5,067 nucleotides of DNA, taken from NCBI GenBank assembly GCA_007135435.1, contig SLIW01000421.1, forward strand, positions 1 to 5,067. The letters are read 5' to 3'. Below the pieces are notes generated by a model. It saw nothing but the letters and a program-made list of their open reading frames with translations. It was not told the DNA's origin and ran no database searches. Positions 1 to 5,067 of the stretch are shown here, piece after piece. Origin of the DNA: Natronomonas sp. (GTDB taxonomy: Archaea; Halobacteriota; Halobacteria; Halobacteriales; Haloarculaceae). The stretch's first letter is position 1, and every line of letters starts with the position of its first letter. The position numbers were made by a program, and so were the translations under genes.

Positions 1-939
1 GATGCGGGTGAGGGGGAGGGGAAGGGGGAGGAGAAGGGACCGAGGAGGGGGGAACGGGAGGGACGTCGCGGTGCCAACCGCGGCGACGAGATGGATCTCC
101 TGATGAACTTCGTCCTCAACGCCCACCTGATCGCCGCCCTCGCGACCGGGCGCGCGGCACCGCTGGCCGAGGGGCTCGACCGTATCCCCCACGACACCTC
201 CGGGAACTTCGCGAACTTCCTGCGGAACTACGACGAGCTCAACATCGGTCGCCTCCCCACGGCGCTCCAGCGGGAGGTGTTCGACCGGTTCGCGCCCGAG
301 GAGGAGATGCGCATCTACGGCAGGGGGATCAGGCGGCGCCTGGCCCCGATGGTCGACGGCGACCGTCGCCGGCTGGAGCTGGCCTACAGCCTCCTCTTCT
401 CGCTCCCGGGCACACCGATCCTCCTCTACGGCGACGAGATCGGGATGGGCGACGACCCGTCGCTGCCGGGTCGGCAGTCGGTCCGGACGCCGATGCAGTG
501 GGACGACCGGCCGAACGCCGGCTTCTCGACCGCCGACGCCGACGACCTCGTCGCACCGGTCGTCGACGACGGACCGTTCCGGTACCAGGAGGTGAACGTG
601 GCCGACCAGCGAGCCGACCCGGACTCGCTGCTCGCGTGGATGGAGCGGCTCATCGCGGTGCGCAAGGAGACCCACGCCATCGGCAGCGGACGGTACGAAC
701 CGCTCGAGACGAACGACGACGCGGTGTTCGCCCACCGGGTCGACGGCCCGCGCGACGCCGCCGCCTTCGTCCACAACCTCTCGGACGAGGACCGGCGGGT
801 GGCCGTCGACCTCACCGGCGGCGACGAGTCCCTGCATCCCCTCTTCGGCGATCCGGACGTCCGTTCGCCCGCCGACGGTCCGACGTCGGTCGACCTCGAG
901 CAGTACGGCTACGGCTGGTTCGAGATTCGGGAGCCGTGA
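1..939 (+). CDS. Trehalose-synthase-like GH13 enzyme, C-terminal part (5' truncated by window edge)
   Basis: Glycoside hydrolase family 13 protein. The closest family resemblance is to trehalose synthase (maltose alpha-D-glucosyltransferase), which interconverts maltose and trehalose in the cytoplasm. The frame is open from base 1, so the ATG at 91 is probably internal. Visible blocks are MDLLMNFVLNAHL from 91, the region IV segment FLRNYDEL at 217-240 with its catalytic-type Asp at 232-234, YGRGIRRRLAPM at 316-351, LLFSLPGTPILLYGDEIGMGDD next, RTPMQW at 484-501, and a beta-rich domain C ending in GYGWFEI. The nucleophile and acid/base regions would lie left of the window. Two oddities: Tyr replaces the usual His of the NHD motif, and the first 30 codons are a Gly/Glu/Arg/Lys low-complexity run unlike the rest. 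The gene converges on the alpha-glucosidase gene with a 117-nt gap. GH13 membership is secure; the trehalose-synthase call is family resemblance, and another GH13 transglycosylase or hydrolase is possible. Confidence 0.8.
   Translation, partial: DAGEGEGKGEEKGPRRGEREGRRGANRGDEMDLLMNFVLNAHLIAALATGRAAPLAEGLDRIPHDTSGNFANFLRNYDELNIGRLPTALQREVFDRFAPEEEMRIYGRGIRRRLAPMVDGDRRRLELAYSLLFSLPGTPILLYGDEIGMGDDPSLPGRQSVRTPMQWDDRPNAGFSTADADDLVAPVVDDGPFRYQEVNVADQRADPDSLLAWMERLIAVRKETHAIGSGRYEPLETNDDAVFAHRVDGPRDAAAFVHNLSDEDRRVAVDLTGGDESLHPLFGDPDVRSPADGPTSVDLEQYGYGWFEIREP
6..62 (+). repeat. Purine-rich G-run tract with G-quadruplex motif, inside the GH13 reading frame
   Basis: Only six of the first 60 bases are pyrimidines. 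Runs of three or more G occur at 6-8, 12-16, 18-21, 24-28, 36-38, 47-52, 56-58 and 60-62. The first four runs are separated by loops of 3, 1 and 2 nt, which satisfies the standard G3+N1-7 quadruplex pattern on the coding strand. Translated in the gene's frame it gives alternating Gly, Glu, Lys and Arg. Its charge is roughly balanced, unlike the acidic surroundings. It could be a loop insertion, a slippage-expanded tract, or a poor-quality sequence end. Confidence 0.6.
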
Positions 940-995
940 TCGATCGGGGACCGTCCGAGCGATGCGAGGGTCGTTCCGAACACCAGACTGTCCCC

Positions 996-1013
996 GGCCG
1001 TGTCGAGACGGCC
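996..1013. repeat. GC-rich hairpin in the convergent intergenic spacer
   Basis: GGCCGT at 996-1001 is perfectly complementary to ACGGCC at 1008-1013, with a 6-nt loop. It lies in the 117-nt gap between two converging GH13 genes and about 57 nt past the stop of the plus-strand gene, so it could form in the 3' ends of both transcripts. No T-run follows on either strand, and archaeal termination does not depend on hairpins, so a terminator role is only a guess. Confidence 0.35.
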
Positions 1014-1028
1014 CAGCCCGTGTCGAGA
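998..1028. repeat. Short direct repeat, 11 nt with 20-nt period
   Basis: CCGTGTCGAGA occurs at 998-1008 and again, unchanged, at 1018-1028. The first copy overlaps the hairpin at 996-1013. The rest of the 940-1056 spacer shows no gene. It also holds two copies of GGACCGTC, at 948-955 and 1029-1036. The pattern suggests local duplication; no function is evident. Confidence 0.45.
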
Positions 1029-1056
1029 GGACCGTCAGCTTGTGACGAAACGTCCG

Positions 1057-2811
1057 TCAGTCGAGCCGATACACGCGAGCCTCGTAGGGCCCGAGATCGA
1101 GCGAACCATCGCCGGGACCGGGCTGCGGACCGCGGTCTTCGTCCGCTCGCTCGTAGTTCCCCAACAGGAGCTCCGTCTGTTCCGACGGAACTTCGTCGTC
1201 GATCGCGACCGTGGAGGCCCCGTCCGAGAAGTTGAGGACGACGAGGACCTGTCTCGCCCCTCGACGGTGTTCGCCGTCGTCGTCGAGCGTGCCATCGAGC
1301 GCCCCGTCGAGCGTCCGGAGGTAGGCGTAGACGTCGGGGTGCTCGGCGAGGAGCAGCTCGTACCGGCCGTAGACCAGGACGGGGTGTTCCCGTCGGAGTG
1401 CCAGCACCCGTCGATAGTAGTGCCAGACCGAGTCTGGGTCCCTCCGTGCGGCTTCCACGTTGATCTCCGTGTAGTTCGGGTTGACCCTGAGCCAGGGCAC
1501 GCCCGTCGTGAACCCGGCCTCCGGGGCGTCCGACCACTGCATCGGCGTCCGGGCGTTGTCGCGGCTCCCGTACCGGACCGCCTCGGCGATGTCGTCGAAC
1601 CCCTCGACGTCGTCGCGTTCGAGCGCCCGTTCGATGTAGTTGCGCGTCTCCACGTCGGCGAACGCCTCGGGGCGCTCGAACGGGACGTTCGTCATCCCGA
1701 TCTCCTCGCCCTGGTAGACGAACGGCGTCCCGCGGAGCGTGTGGATGAACGTCGCGAGCATCGTGGCCGAGCGGACGCGGTGGGCCTCGTCGCCGAACCG
1801 GGAGACCAGTCGCGGCTGGTCGTGGTTGTTGAGGTAGAGGGCGTTCCATCCATCGGGGTAGAGCCCCTCCTGCCAGCGCGTGAACGTCTCCTTGAGCTCG
1901 GCGAGGGCCCACTCCCGGACGTCCCACGGCCCCTCGTCACCGGTGTCGAGGTCCATGTGCTCGAAGTGGAACACCACGTCGAGGACGCCGTCCTCCCCGA
2001 CGTACTCCCTGGCCTGCTCGACGGACGTCCCCGGCATCTCGCCGATGGTGAAGACGTCGTCGTTCGAGAGGACCTCCCGGTCGAGTTCGGCGAGGTACTC
2101 GTGCATCCGGGGGCCGTTGATGAAGTGCTCGCTCCCCGTCGCCGCCGGGGCCGGCTCGCCGTCCGGGAGACCCTCGGCCTTGGAGATGAAGTTGATGACG
2201 TCGAGCCGGAACCCGTCCACGCCGCGATCGAGCCACCACCGCATCAGGTCGTGGACCTCCGCGCGGACCGCGGGGTTCGTCCAGTCGAGGTCGGGCTGCT
2301 TCTCGTCGAAGAGGTGGAGGTAGTGGGCCTCGCGGACCTCGTCGTAGCTCCACGCCGATCCCCCGAAGATCGACTCCCAGTTGTTCGGCGGGTCGTCGGG
2401 ATCGCCCTCCCGCCAGACGTAGTAGTCCGCGTACGGCTCGACGCCGCGTCGGGATCGCTGGAACCACCGGTGCTCGTCGGAGGTGTGGTTGACGACCAGG
2501 TCCATGATCAGGGCGATGTCCCGGTCGTGGAGGCCGTCGCGGAGCCGCTCCCAGTCGTCCACGTCGCCGTACTCGTCCAGGATGGACCGGTAGTCCCGGA
2601 CGTCGTAGCCGTAGTCGGCGAGGGGCGAGTCGTAGACCGGCGTCAGCCACACCGCGTCGACCCCGAGGTCGTCCAGGTAGTCGAGGCGTTCGACGATCCC
2701 CTGGAGGTCGCCCACGCCGTCGCCGTCCGAGTCGTTGAAGCTCCGCGGATAGATCTGGTAGACGACCGCCTCCTTCCACCACTCGCGGCCGATACCGTTC
2801 GAGTCGCTCAC
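1057..2811 (-). CDS. GH13 alpha-glucosidase / oligo-1,6-glucosidase
   Basis: Cytoplasmic GH13 exo-glucosidase of 584 residues, usual length for the oligo-1,6-glucosidase group, releasing glucose from the non-reducing end of short alpha-glucans. Numbered from the GTG start: WWKEAVVYQIYPRSF near 10-25, a calcium-loop pattern DSDGDGVGD at 27-35, region I DLVVNH at 104-109, QPDLDW at 172-177, region II GFRLDV with nucleophile Asp204, region III GEMP with acid/base Glu258, and region IV NNHD with Asp331. All three catalytic acids are present. Val205 directly after the nucleophile is the residue associated with alpha-1,6 preference in isomaltase-type enzymes; alpha-1,4 enzymes usually have Thr there. 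No signal peptide is visible. I chose GTG at 2811 over an upstream TTG at 2841 because the latter overlaps the TATA box; the chosen start sits about 25 nt after it, a leaderless arrangement. Domain C carries a small LDG repeat. Exact substrate range is inference. Confidence 0.93.
   Translation of the reverse strand: MSDSNGIGREWWKEAVVYQIYPRSFNDSDGDGVGDLQGIVERLDYLDDLGVDAVWLTPVYDSPLADYGYDVRDYRSILDEYGDVDDWERLRDGLHDRDIALIMDLVVNHTSDEHRWFQRSRRGVEPYADYYVWREGDPDDPPNNWESIFGGSAWSYDEVREAHYLHLFDEKQPDLDWTNPAVRAEVHDLMRWWLDRGVDGFRLDVINFISKAEGLPDGEPAPAATGSEHFINGPRMHEYLAELDREVLSNDDVFTIGEMPGTSVEQAREYVGEDGVLDVVFHFEHMDLDTGDEGPWDVREWALAELKETFTRWQEGLYPDGWNALYLNNHDQPRLVSRFGDEAHRVRSATMLATFIHTLRGTPFVYQGEEIGMTNVPFERPEAFADVETRNYIERALERDDVEGFDDIAEAVRYGSRDNARTPMQWSDAPEAGFTTGVPWLRVNPNYTEINVEAARRDPDSVWHYYRRVLALRREHPVLVYGRYELLLAEHPDVYAYLRTLDGALDGTLDDDGEHRRGARQVLVVLNFSDGASTVAIDDEVPSEQTELLLGNYERADEDRGPQPGPGDGSLDLGPYEARVYRLD
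1283..1313 (-). repeat. In-frame 12-nt microrepeat in domain C of the alpha-glucosidase
   Basis: TCGAGCG (plus-strand reading) recurs at 1283, 1295 and 1307, exactly 12 nt apart. In the gene it encodes LDG-A-LDG-T-LD, followed by a run of Asp. It lies in what looks like a surface loop between beta strands of domain C. A 12-nt period keeps the frame, so a small expansion would be tolerated. Confidence 0.6.
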
Positions 2812-2832
2812 GGGGATGGATTGCGGTCCCGG

Positions 2833-2838
2833 GTATAA
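2833..2838 (-). promoter_or_regulatory. TATA box of the alpha-glucosidase gene
   Basis: TTATAC on the minus strand, centred about 25 nt before the GTG at 2811. That spacing puts the transcription start at or next to the start codon, as in leaderless haloarchaeal transcripts. Two small palindromes lie just upstream, TTCGAA at 2849-2854 and ACGATCGT at 2859-2866. They could be operator half-sites, but such short palindromes are common by chance. The whole 2812-3009 spacer holds no gene; GGATATCC at 2912-2919 is another short palindrome of unknown meaning. Confidence 0.65.
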
Positions 2839-3009
2839 CAAGTCGCCGTTCGAAGGTCACGATCGTCCCTGCCGCCAACCGCGCTCCCGGACGCGGCGGA
2901 GTGAACGGGCGGGATATCCGACGGGCTGAGGGACGTCGGTGACGGGGACCCTACAGTTATCGGGACGAGCCAGTCAACGTGCCGAACTGGTCGTCGCGGG
3001 TCTGACTCC

Positions 3010-4023
3010 TCACTCGACCAGCTCGAACGCCGAGACGTTTCGTTCCCCATCCCGGTGGGCCGCGAGGTAGTAGCAGAGGCCCGGCTGGTGTGCGGCGCCG
3101 ACGATCAGGTGGACCGTCTCGGCGTCCTGGTTGTGGAAGACCGCGTAGTCGGCCATCCGCTCGTTGCGGGCGTGGGAGACGCACTCGAGCTCCGGGTCGT
3201 GGCGACGGAGCCACTCGCGTTCGACCGGCTGCGGGAGGAACTGGGTCTTGTAGTACCGCTGGAGCGCCCCGAGCAACGCCGGGTTCTCGGCAGCCCGCCT
3301 GGAGAGACGGAACGACGCGAAATCCTTGCCCGTGGCGACGTCCTCGTGGCTCATGAGGAAGTCGGAGGCCACGTCGCCGAGGGCCAGCTCGAACTCCTCG
3401 CCGTAGAGGTCACTCCCGGAGTGGATCAGCTCGAAGGCGGCCTCGCGGAAGCGCGTCGCGGCAGCCTGGACGTCCTCGACGAGCCCCTCGTCCGCGTCCG
3501 CTGAATGTTCGGACCCCCCGACCTGCGTCACCGACTCACCGACCCCCTCCCCGGATGCACATTCATCGGAGGTTGGCCCAGTGTGGATCCCCAGCCGCTT
3601 GCACTGGCCGATCGACCACCGGTAGTCGTCGATCTCGCAGACCTCCACCATGTCGCGGAAGTACATCGGCCTGATGCCCTGTTCGCAGTAGACGGATCTC
3701 CCGTCGTCGAGGAACCGGCGGACGTGCTCGCGGAGGAAGCGGCGTTCGGGGTCGGAGTCCGCGTGGGTGATCCCGTGGATCCAGAAGGTGGTCCCGTCGA
3801 CGACGACGTGGTCGCCGGGTAAGCGCTCCGTGGTCCGCTCCGCCGGCGGGAGCACCCGATCCCTGAGGTCGGCCCACTCGTGCTTGGCCGCGAAGTAGGC
3901 CTCGTGGATCGACGTCTCGCCGGTGACGTCCAGCAGGTCGGACAGCGACTCGGCGGACTCGAGGGCCGCGAGGCGGGCCCGGTCGTCCGGCGACAGCGCG
4001 TTCGGGGCCGAACCGGATGGCAT
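3010..4023 (-). CDS. Uncharacterised protein with TraB/PrgY-Tiki superfamily motif pattern
   Basis: 337 residues, acidic, with no signal peptide or clear membrane segment. I do not recognise a named gene. The conserved features match the TraB/PrgY-Tiki-EreA-ChaN superfamily: a GxxH motif (GITH, residues 84-87) at the end of a beta strand, Glu114 and Arg118 in YCEQGIR about 30 residues later, Arg286 to Met290 in RNERM, and a second GxxH (GAAH, 309-312) after hydrophobic LIV. Members include metal-dependent proteases (Tiki), an esterase (EreA) and a haem-binding protein (ChaN), so the fold does not fix a reaction. Residues 148-180 (bases 3484-3582) form a Ser/Gly/Glu/Asp-rich linker of lower GC that splits the protein into two halves; the helical second half starts near 182. 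The ATG at 4023 follows a TATA box by 28 nt, so the message is leaderless or nearly so. A four-unit repeat array lies immediately upstream. Gene reality is secure; the superfamily call is motif-based inference. Confidence 0.78.
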   Translation of the reverse strand: MPSGSAPNALSPDDRARLAALESAESLSDLLDVTGETSIHEAYFAAKHEWADLRDRVLPPAERTTERLPGDHVVVDGTTFWIHGITHADSDPERRFLREHVRRFLDDGRSVYCEQGIRPMYFRDMVEVCEIDDYRWSIGQCKRLGIHTGPTSDECASGEGVGESVTQVGGSEHSADADEGLVEDVQAAATRFREAAFELIHSGSDLYGEEFELALGDVASDFLMSHEDVATGKDFASFRLSRRAAENPALLGALQRYYKTQFLPQPVEREWLRRHDPELECVSHARNERMADYAVFHNQDAETVHLIVGAAHQPGLCYYLAAHRDGERNVSAFELVE

Positions 4024-4048
4024 CGATGGACGCTAGTGCTCGGACCGG

Positions 4049-4054
4049 GATAAA
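4049..4054 (-). promoter_or_regulatory. TATA box of the TraB/Tiki-like gene
   Basis: TTTATC on the minus strand, centred about 28 nt before the ATG at 4023, which predicts a leader of zero to a few nucleotides. The adjacent repeat array begins 13 nt upstream of the box, where archaeal activators or factors blocking TFB would bind. Confidence 0.65.
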
Positions 4055-4067
4055 TCGTCAGGCGCGG

Positions 4068-4141
4068 GTGGCGGTTCGAGCACAAGTGGTTGTTCTGTCG
4101 AGGAGTGGTTGTTCTGGCACAGGTGGTGGTTCTGGCGAGAG
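4068..4141. repeat. Four-unit direct-repeat array (18/19 nt), arranged as two 37-nt copies
   Basis: Read on the plus strand, the core GTGGTTGTTCTG is exact at 4086-4097 and 4105-4116. One mismatch gives GTGGTGGTTCTG at 4123-4134, and GTGGCGGTTCGA at 4068-4079 is a degenerate fourth copy. Unit starts are 18, 19 and 18 nt apart. Tails alternate between a CACA type (units 1 and 3) and a CGAG type (units 2 and 4). The array is therefore two 37-nt copies (4068-4104, 4105-4141) that agree at 28 of 37 positions by hand alignment. It sits directly upstream of the TATA box of the minus-strand gene at 3010-4023 and has no convincing coding role. The rest of the 4024-4258 spacer shows nothing recognisable. 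Confidence 0.75.
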
Positions 4142-4258
4142 ATGTACACCTTGCGGTCGAGCCGCTGTAAATCGACGCCAGCCGGGCCGTGAGGAGCACT
4201 GGCGGGGACGAACACCCGGCCTGCTGGTCGAGCGTGCGACGACAGCTGCGGTGTGCGC

Positions 4259-4804
4259 CTACCGCGGGTCCCACCCGACGAACTCGTCACCCTCCTCGAT
4301 CTCGACGCCGAGGGCGTCGATCACCCGTCCCAGCGCCGCGTACCCGGCGGCGGTGGCGGCGGCACCGACGGTCGCCTCCGCGCCGACCTGTTCGACCACC
4401 GCCTCGTGCAGCGCGTCGGTCACGCGGCCACGGATCACGGCGCGGGCGTAGGCGAGGAGCGCCCGCTCGTCGTCCGCGAACGGCTCGCGGTCGTCGCGGG
4501 CGACGGCCGCGATCTCCTCGTCGGTCAGGCCCGCATCCCTGCCGATGCGGACGTGCTGCTGGAACTCGTAGGCGGACCCGATCTCCGTGCAGGCGGCCAG
4601 GATGACCAGCTCGCGCTGTCGATCCGACAATCCCGAGTGGTTCCACAGCGACCCGAGGAACGCGCGCAACCCCTCCAGCACCGGCGGGTTGTTCGCAATG
4701 GTGCTGTAGACGTTGAGCCGCTTGCCCGACTGGAGCGACGAGAGGACCAGGTCGCGGTACTCCTCGTCGAGCTCGTCCTGCGTCACGTAGGGGAGCCGTG
4801 CCAT
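4259..4804 (-). CDS. Carboxymuconolactone decarboxylase family (AhpD-like) protein
   Basis: 181 residues of the CMD/AhpD-like all-helical family. The signature is RELVILAACTEIGSAYEFQQH (residues 64-84), followed by the typical helix RIGRDAGLTDEEIAAV and a C-terminal half resembling the DERALLAYARAV...AGYAALGRVIDALGVE pattern of long CMD-family proteins. Glu65 and His84 occupy the conserved family positions. The CXXC pair of AhpD-type peroxidase/disulphide-reductase members is replaced by Ser77-Ala-Tyr-Glu80, so AhpD chemistry is not expected. A decarboxylase, isomerase or other acid-base role is possible, and I cannot name a substrate. No aromatic-degradation genes are in view. The ATG at 4804 lies about 26 nt after a TATA box, pointing to a leaderless transcript; the TAG stop is at 4259-4261. 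The 235-nt gap to the next gene argues against an operon with it. Confidence 0.88.
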   Translation of the reverse strand: MARLPYVTQDELDEEYRDLVLSSLQSGKRLNVYSTIANNPPVLEGLRAFLGSLWNHSGLSDRQRELVILAACTEIGSAYEFQQHVRIGRDAGLTDEEIAAVARDDREPFADDERALLAYARAVIRGRVTDALHEAVVEQVGAEATVGAAATAAGYAALGRVIDALGVEIEEGDEFVGWDPR

Positions 4805-4827
4805 GGCCGAATGGCGCCGGCGAGCGG

Positions 4828-4833
4828 GTTAAA
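4828..4833 (-). promoter_or_regulatory. TATA box of the CMD-family gene
   Basis: TTTAAC on the minus strand, centred about 26 nt before the ATG at 4804, giving leaderless spacing. It is one half of a divergent promoter region (4805-4983). Confidence 0.6.
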
Positions 4834-4898
4834 GATTGGCGTCGGGGTACCGCCATCGACGCTGTCCTGGGTTCCATCCGCAGTGCTGTCTGTCGTCC

Positions 4899-4911
4899 CG
4901 TCCATCGGACG
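4899..4911. repeat. Small inverted repeat in the divergent promoter region
   Basis: CGTCC and GGACG are separated by 3 nt (ATC), near the middle of the spacer between two divergent genes. It could be a shared operator. The arms are only 5 nt, so chance is a serious alternative in GC-rich DNA. Confidence 0.2.
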
Positions 4912-4941
4912 CGCAGGTCGATCCGTCCGGTGCACCCACCG

Positions 4942-4947
4942 TTATAC
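4942..4947 (+). promoter_or_regulatory. TATA box of the right-edge gene
   Basis: TTATAC in a GC-rich background, the same hexamer as at the alpha-glucosidase promoter. Transcription would start near 4970, about 14 nt before the GTG at 4984, so this gene would have a short leader, unlike its neighbours. Confidence 0.55.
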
Positions 4948-4970
4948 GTGTCGACCTCCTACCGGTCCCC

Positions 4971-4975
4971 GAGGT
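4971..4975 (+). promoter_or_regulatory. Possible Shine-Dalgarno site of the right-edge gene
   Basis: GAGGT lies 8 nt before the GTG at 4984 and can pair with the anti-Shine-Dalgarno end of 16S rRNA. It supports GTG as the start and fits the short leader predicted from the TATA box. Confidence 0.45.
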
Positions 4976-4983
4976 CGACAGCC

Positions 4984-5067
4984 GTGGCCCGAACCGACGA
5001 CGACACCTTCGACTTCTCACCCGACCGCCACTGGTACCGCTTCGGTGTCCTGATCGCCGTGCTCCAC
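4984..5067 (+). CDS. Probable membrane protein, N-terminal fragment (cut by window edge)
   Basis: Only 28 codons are in view. The frame opens with GTG and stays open to the last base. The translation starts MARTDDDTFDFSPDRHWYRF, an acidic, soluble-looking head, and then enters the hydrophobic stretch GVLIAVLH, which looks like the start of a first transmembrane helix. TATA box and Shine-Dalgarno spacing support the start. The gene is divergent from the CMD-family gene with a 179-nt shared promoter region. The family cannot be named from so little sequence. Confidence 0.55.
   Translation, partial: MARTDDDTFDFSPDRHWYRFGVLIAVLH

Noticed and set aside
812..1927. Minus-strand open frame running past the end of the glucosidase gene
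   Set aside because: It is Arg/Pro-rich in a shifted frame, matches no family, and overlaps the ends of both GH13 genes.
1000..2838. Long plus-strand open frame (about 612 codons) opposite the alpha-glucosidase
   Set aside because: It mirrors the real gene's codon structure, a usual by-product of high GC. It is rich in Val/Arg/Pro without recognisable domains, while the minus strand has every GH13 motif.
2901..3009. Additional promoter or small gene between the glucosidase and the TraB/Tiki-like gene
   Set aside because: A few AT-rich words (GATAAC on the minus strand, GGATATCC) occur, but none has a start codon at proper spacing and no small reading frame there is convincing.
4068..4141. 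CRISPR array
   Set aside because: The units are only 18-19 nt with no unique spacers between them, and no cas genes are in view.
4176..4225. Possible stem from GCCGGG and CCCGGC in the spacer
   Set aside because: It has only six pairs with a long loop in GC-rich DNA, which is expected by chance.
4033..4290. Minus-strand open frame of 85 codons through the repeat array
   Set aside because: The repeat translates to irregular Gln/Asn/His runs with frame shifts between units (18 versus 19 nt), and the frame overlaps the TATA box and the end of the neighbouring gene.
4253..5053. Plus-strand open frame covering the CMD-family gene and the divergent promoter region
   Set aside because: It is antisense to a clear CMD-family protein and runs through the promoter region. 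Its 3' part becomes low-complexity Thr/Pro/Ser in a frame different from the membrane-protein start.

Overview
The window reads as chromosomal DNA of a haloarchaeon (class Halobacteria). The evidence is uniformly high GC, strong G/C preference at third codon positions, Asp/Glu-rich predicted proteins, and archaeal TATA-like boxes 25-29 nt before start codons instead of bacterial -35/-10 promoters. This assignment comes from composition and family resemblance and was not tested by a database search.

Layout, left to right: (1) positions 1-939, plus strand, the 3' part of a trehalose-synthase-like GH13 gene that enters from outside the window and carries a purine-rich, low-complexity segment at the edge. 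(2) 940-1056, a short convergent intergenic spacer with a hairpin and a direct repeat. (3) 1057-2811, minus strand, a complete GH13 alpha-glucosidase / oligo-1,6-glucosidase with a leaderless-type promoter, read from a GTG start. (4) 3010-4023, minus strand, an uncharacterised protein with the motif pattern of the TraB/PrgY-Tiki-EreA-ChaN superfamily. (5) 4024-4258, a spacer with a four-unit (18/19-nt) direct-repeat array just upstream of the promoter of gene 4. (6) 4259-4804, minus strand, a carboxymuconolactone-decarboxylase-family (AhpD-like) protein lacking the CXXC pair. (7) 4805-4983, a divergent promoter region. (8) 4984 to the right edge, plus strand, the first 28 codons of a probable membrane protein.

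The two GH13 genes face each other and probably form a small alpha-glucoside block: one would interconvert maltose/trehalose-type disaccharides and the other release glucose from short alpha-1,6 or alpha-1,4 oligosaccharides. The three minus-strand genes each appear to have their own TATA box and spacers of about 200-235 nt, so they are better read as separate transcripts than as one operon. There is no sign of an insertion sequence, CRISPR array, tRNA or rRNA. The least explained items are the repeat array before the Tiki/TraB-like gene, that gene itself, and the G-run segment inside the first GH13 gene.
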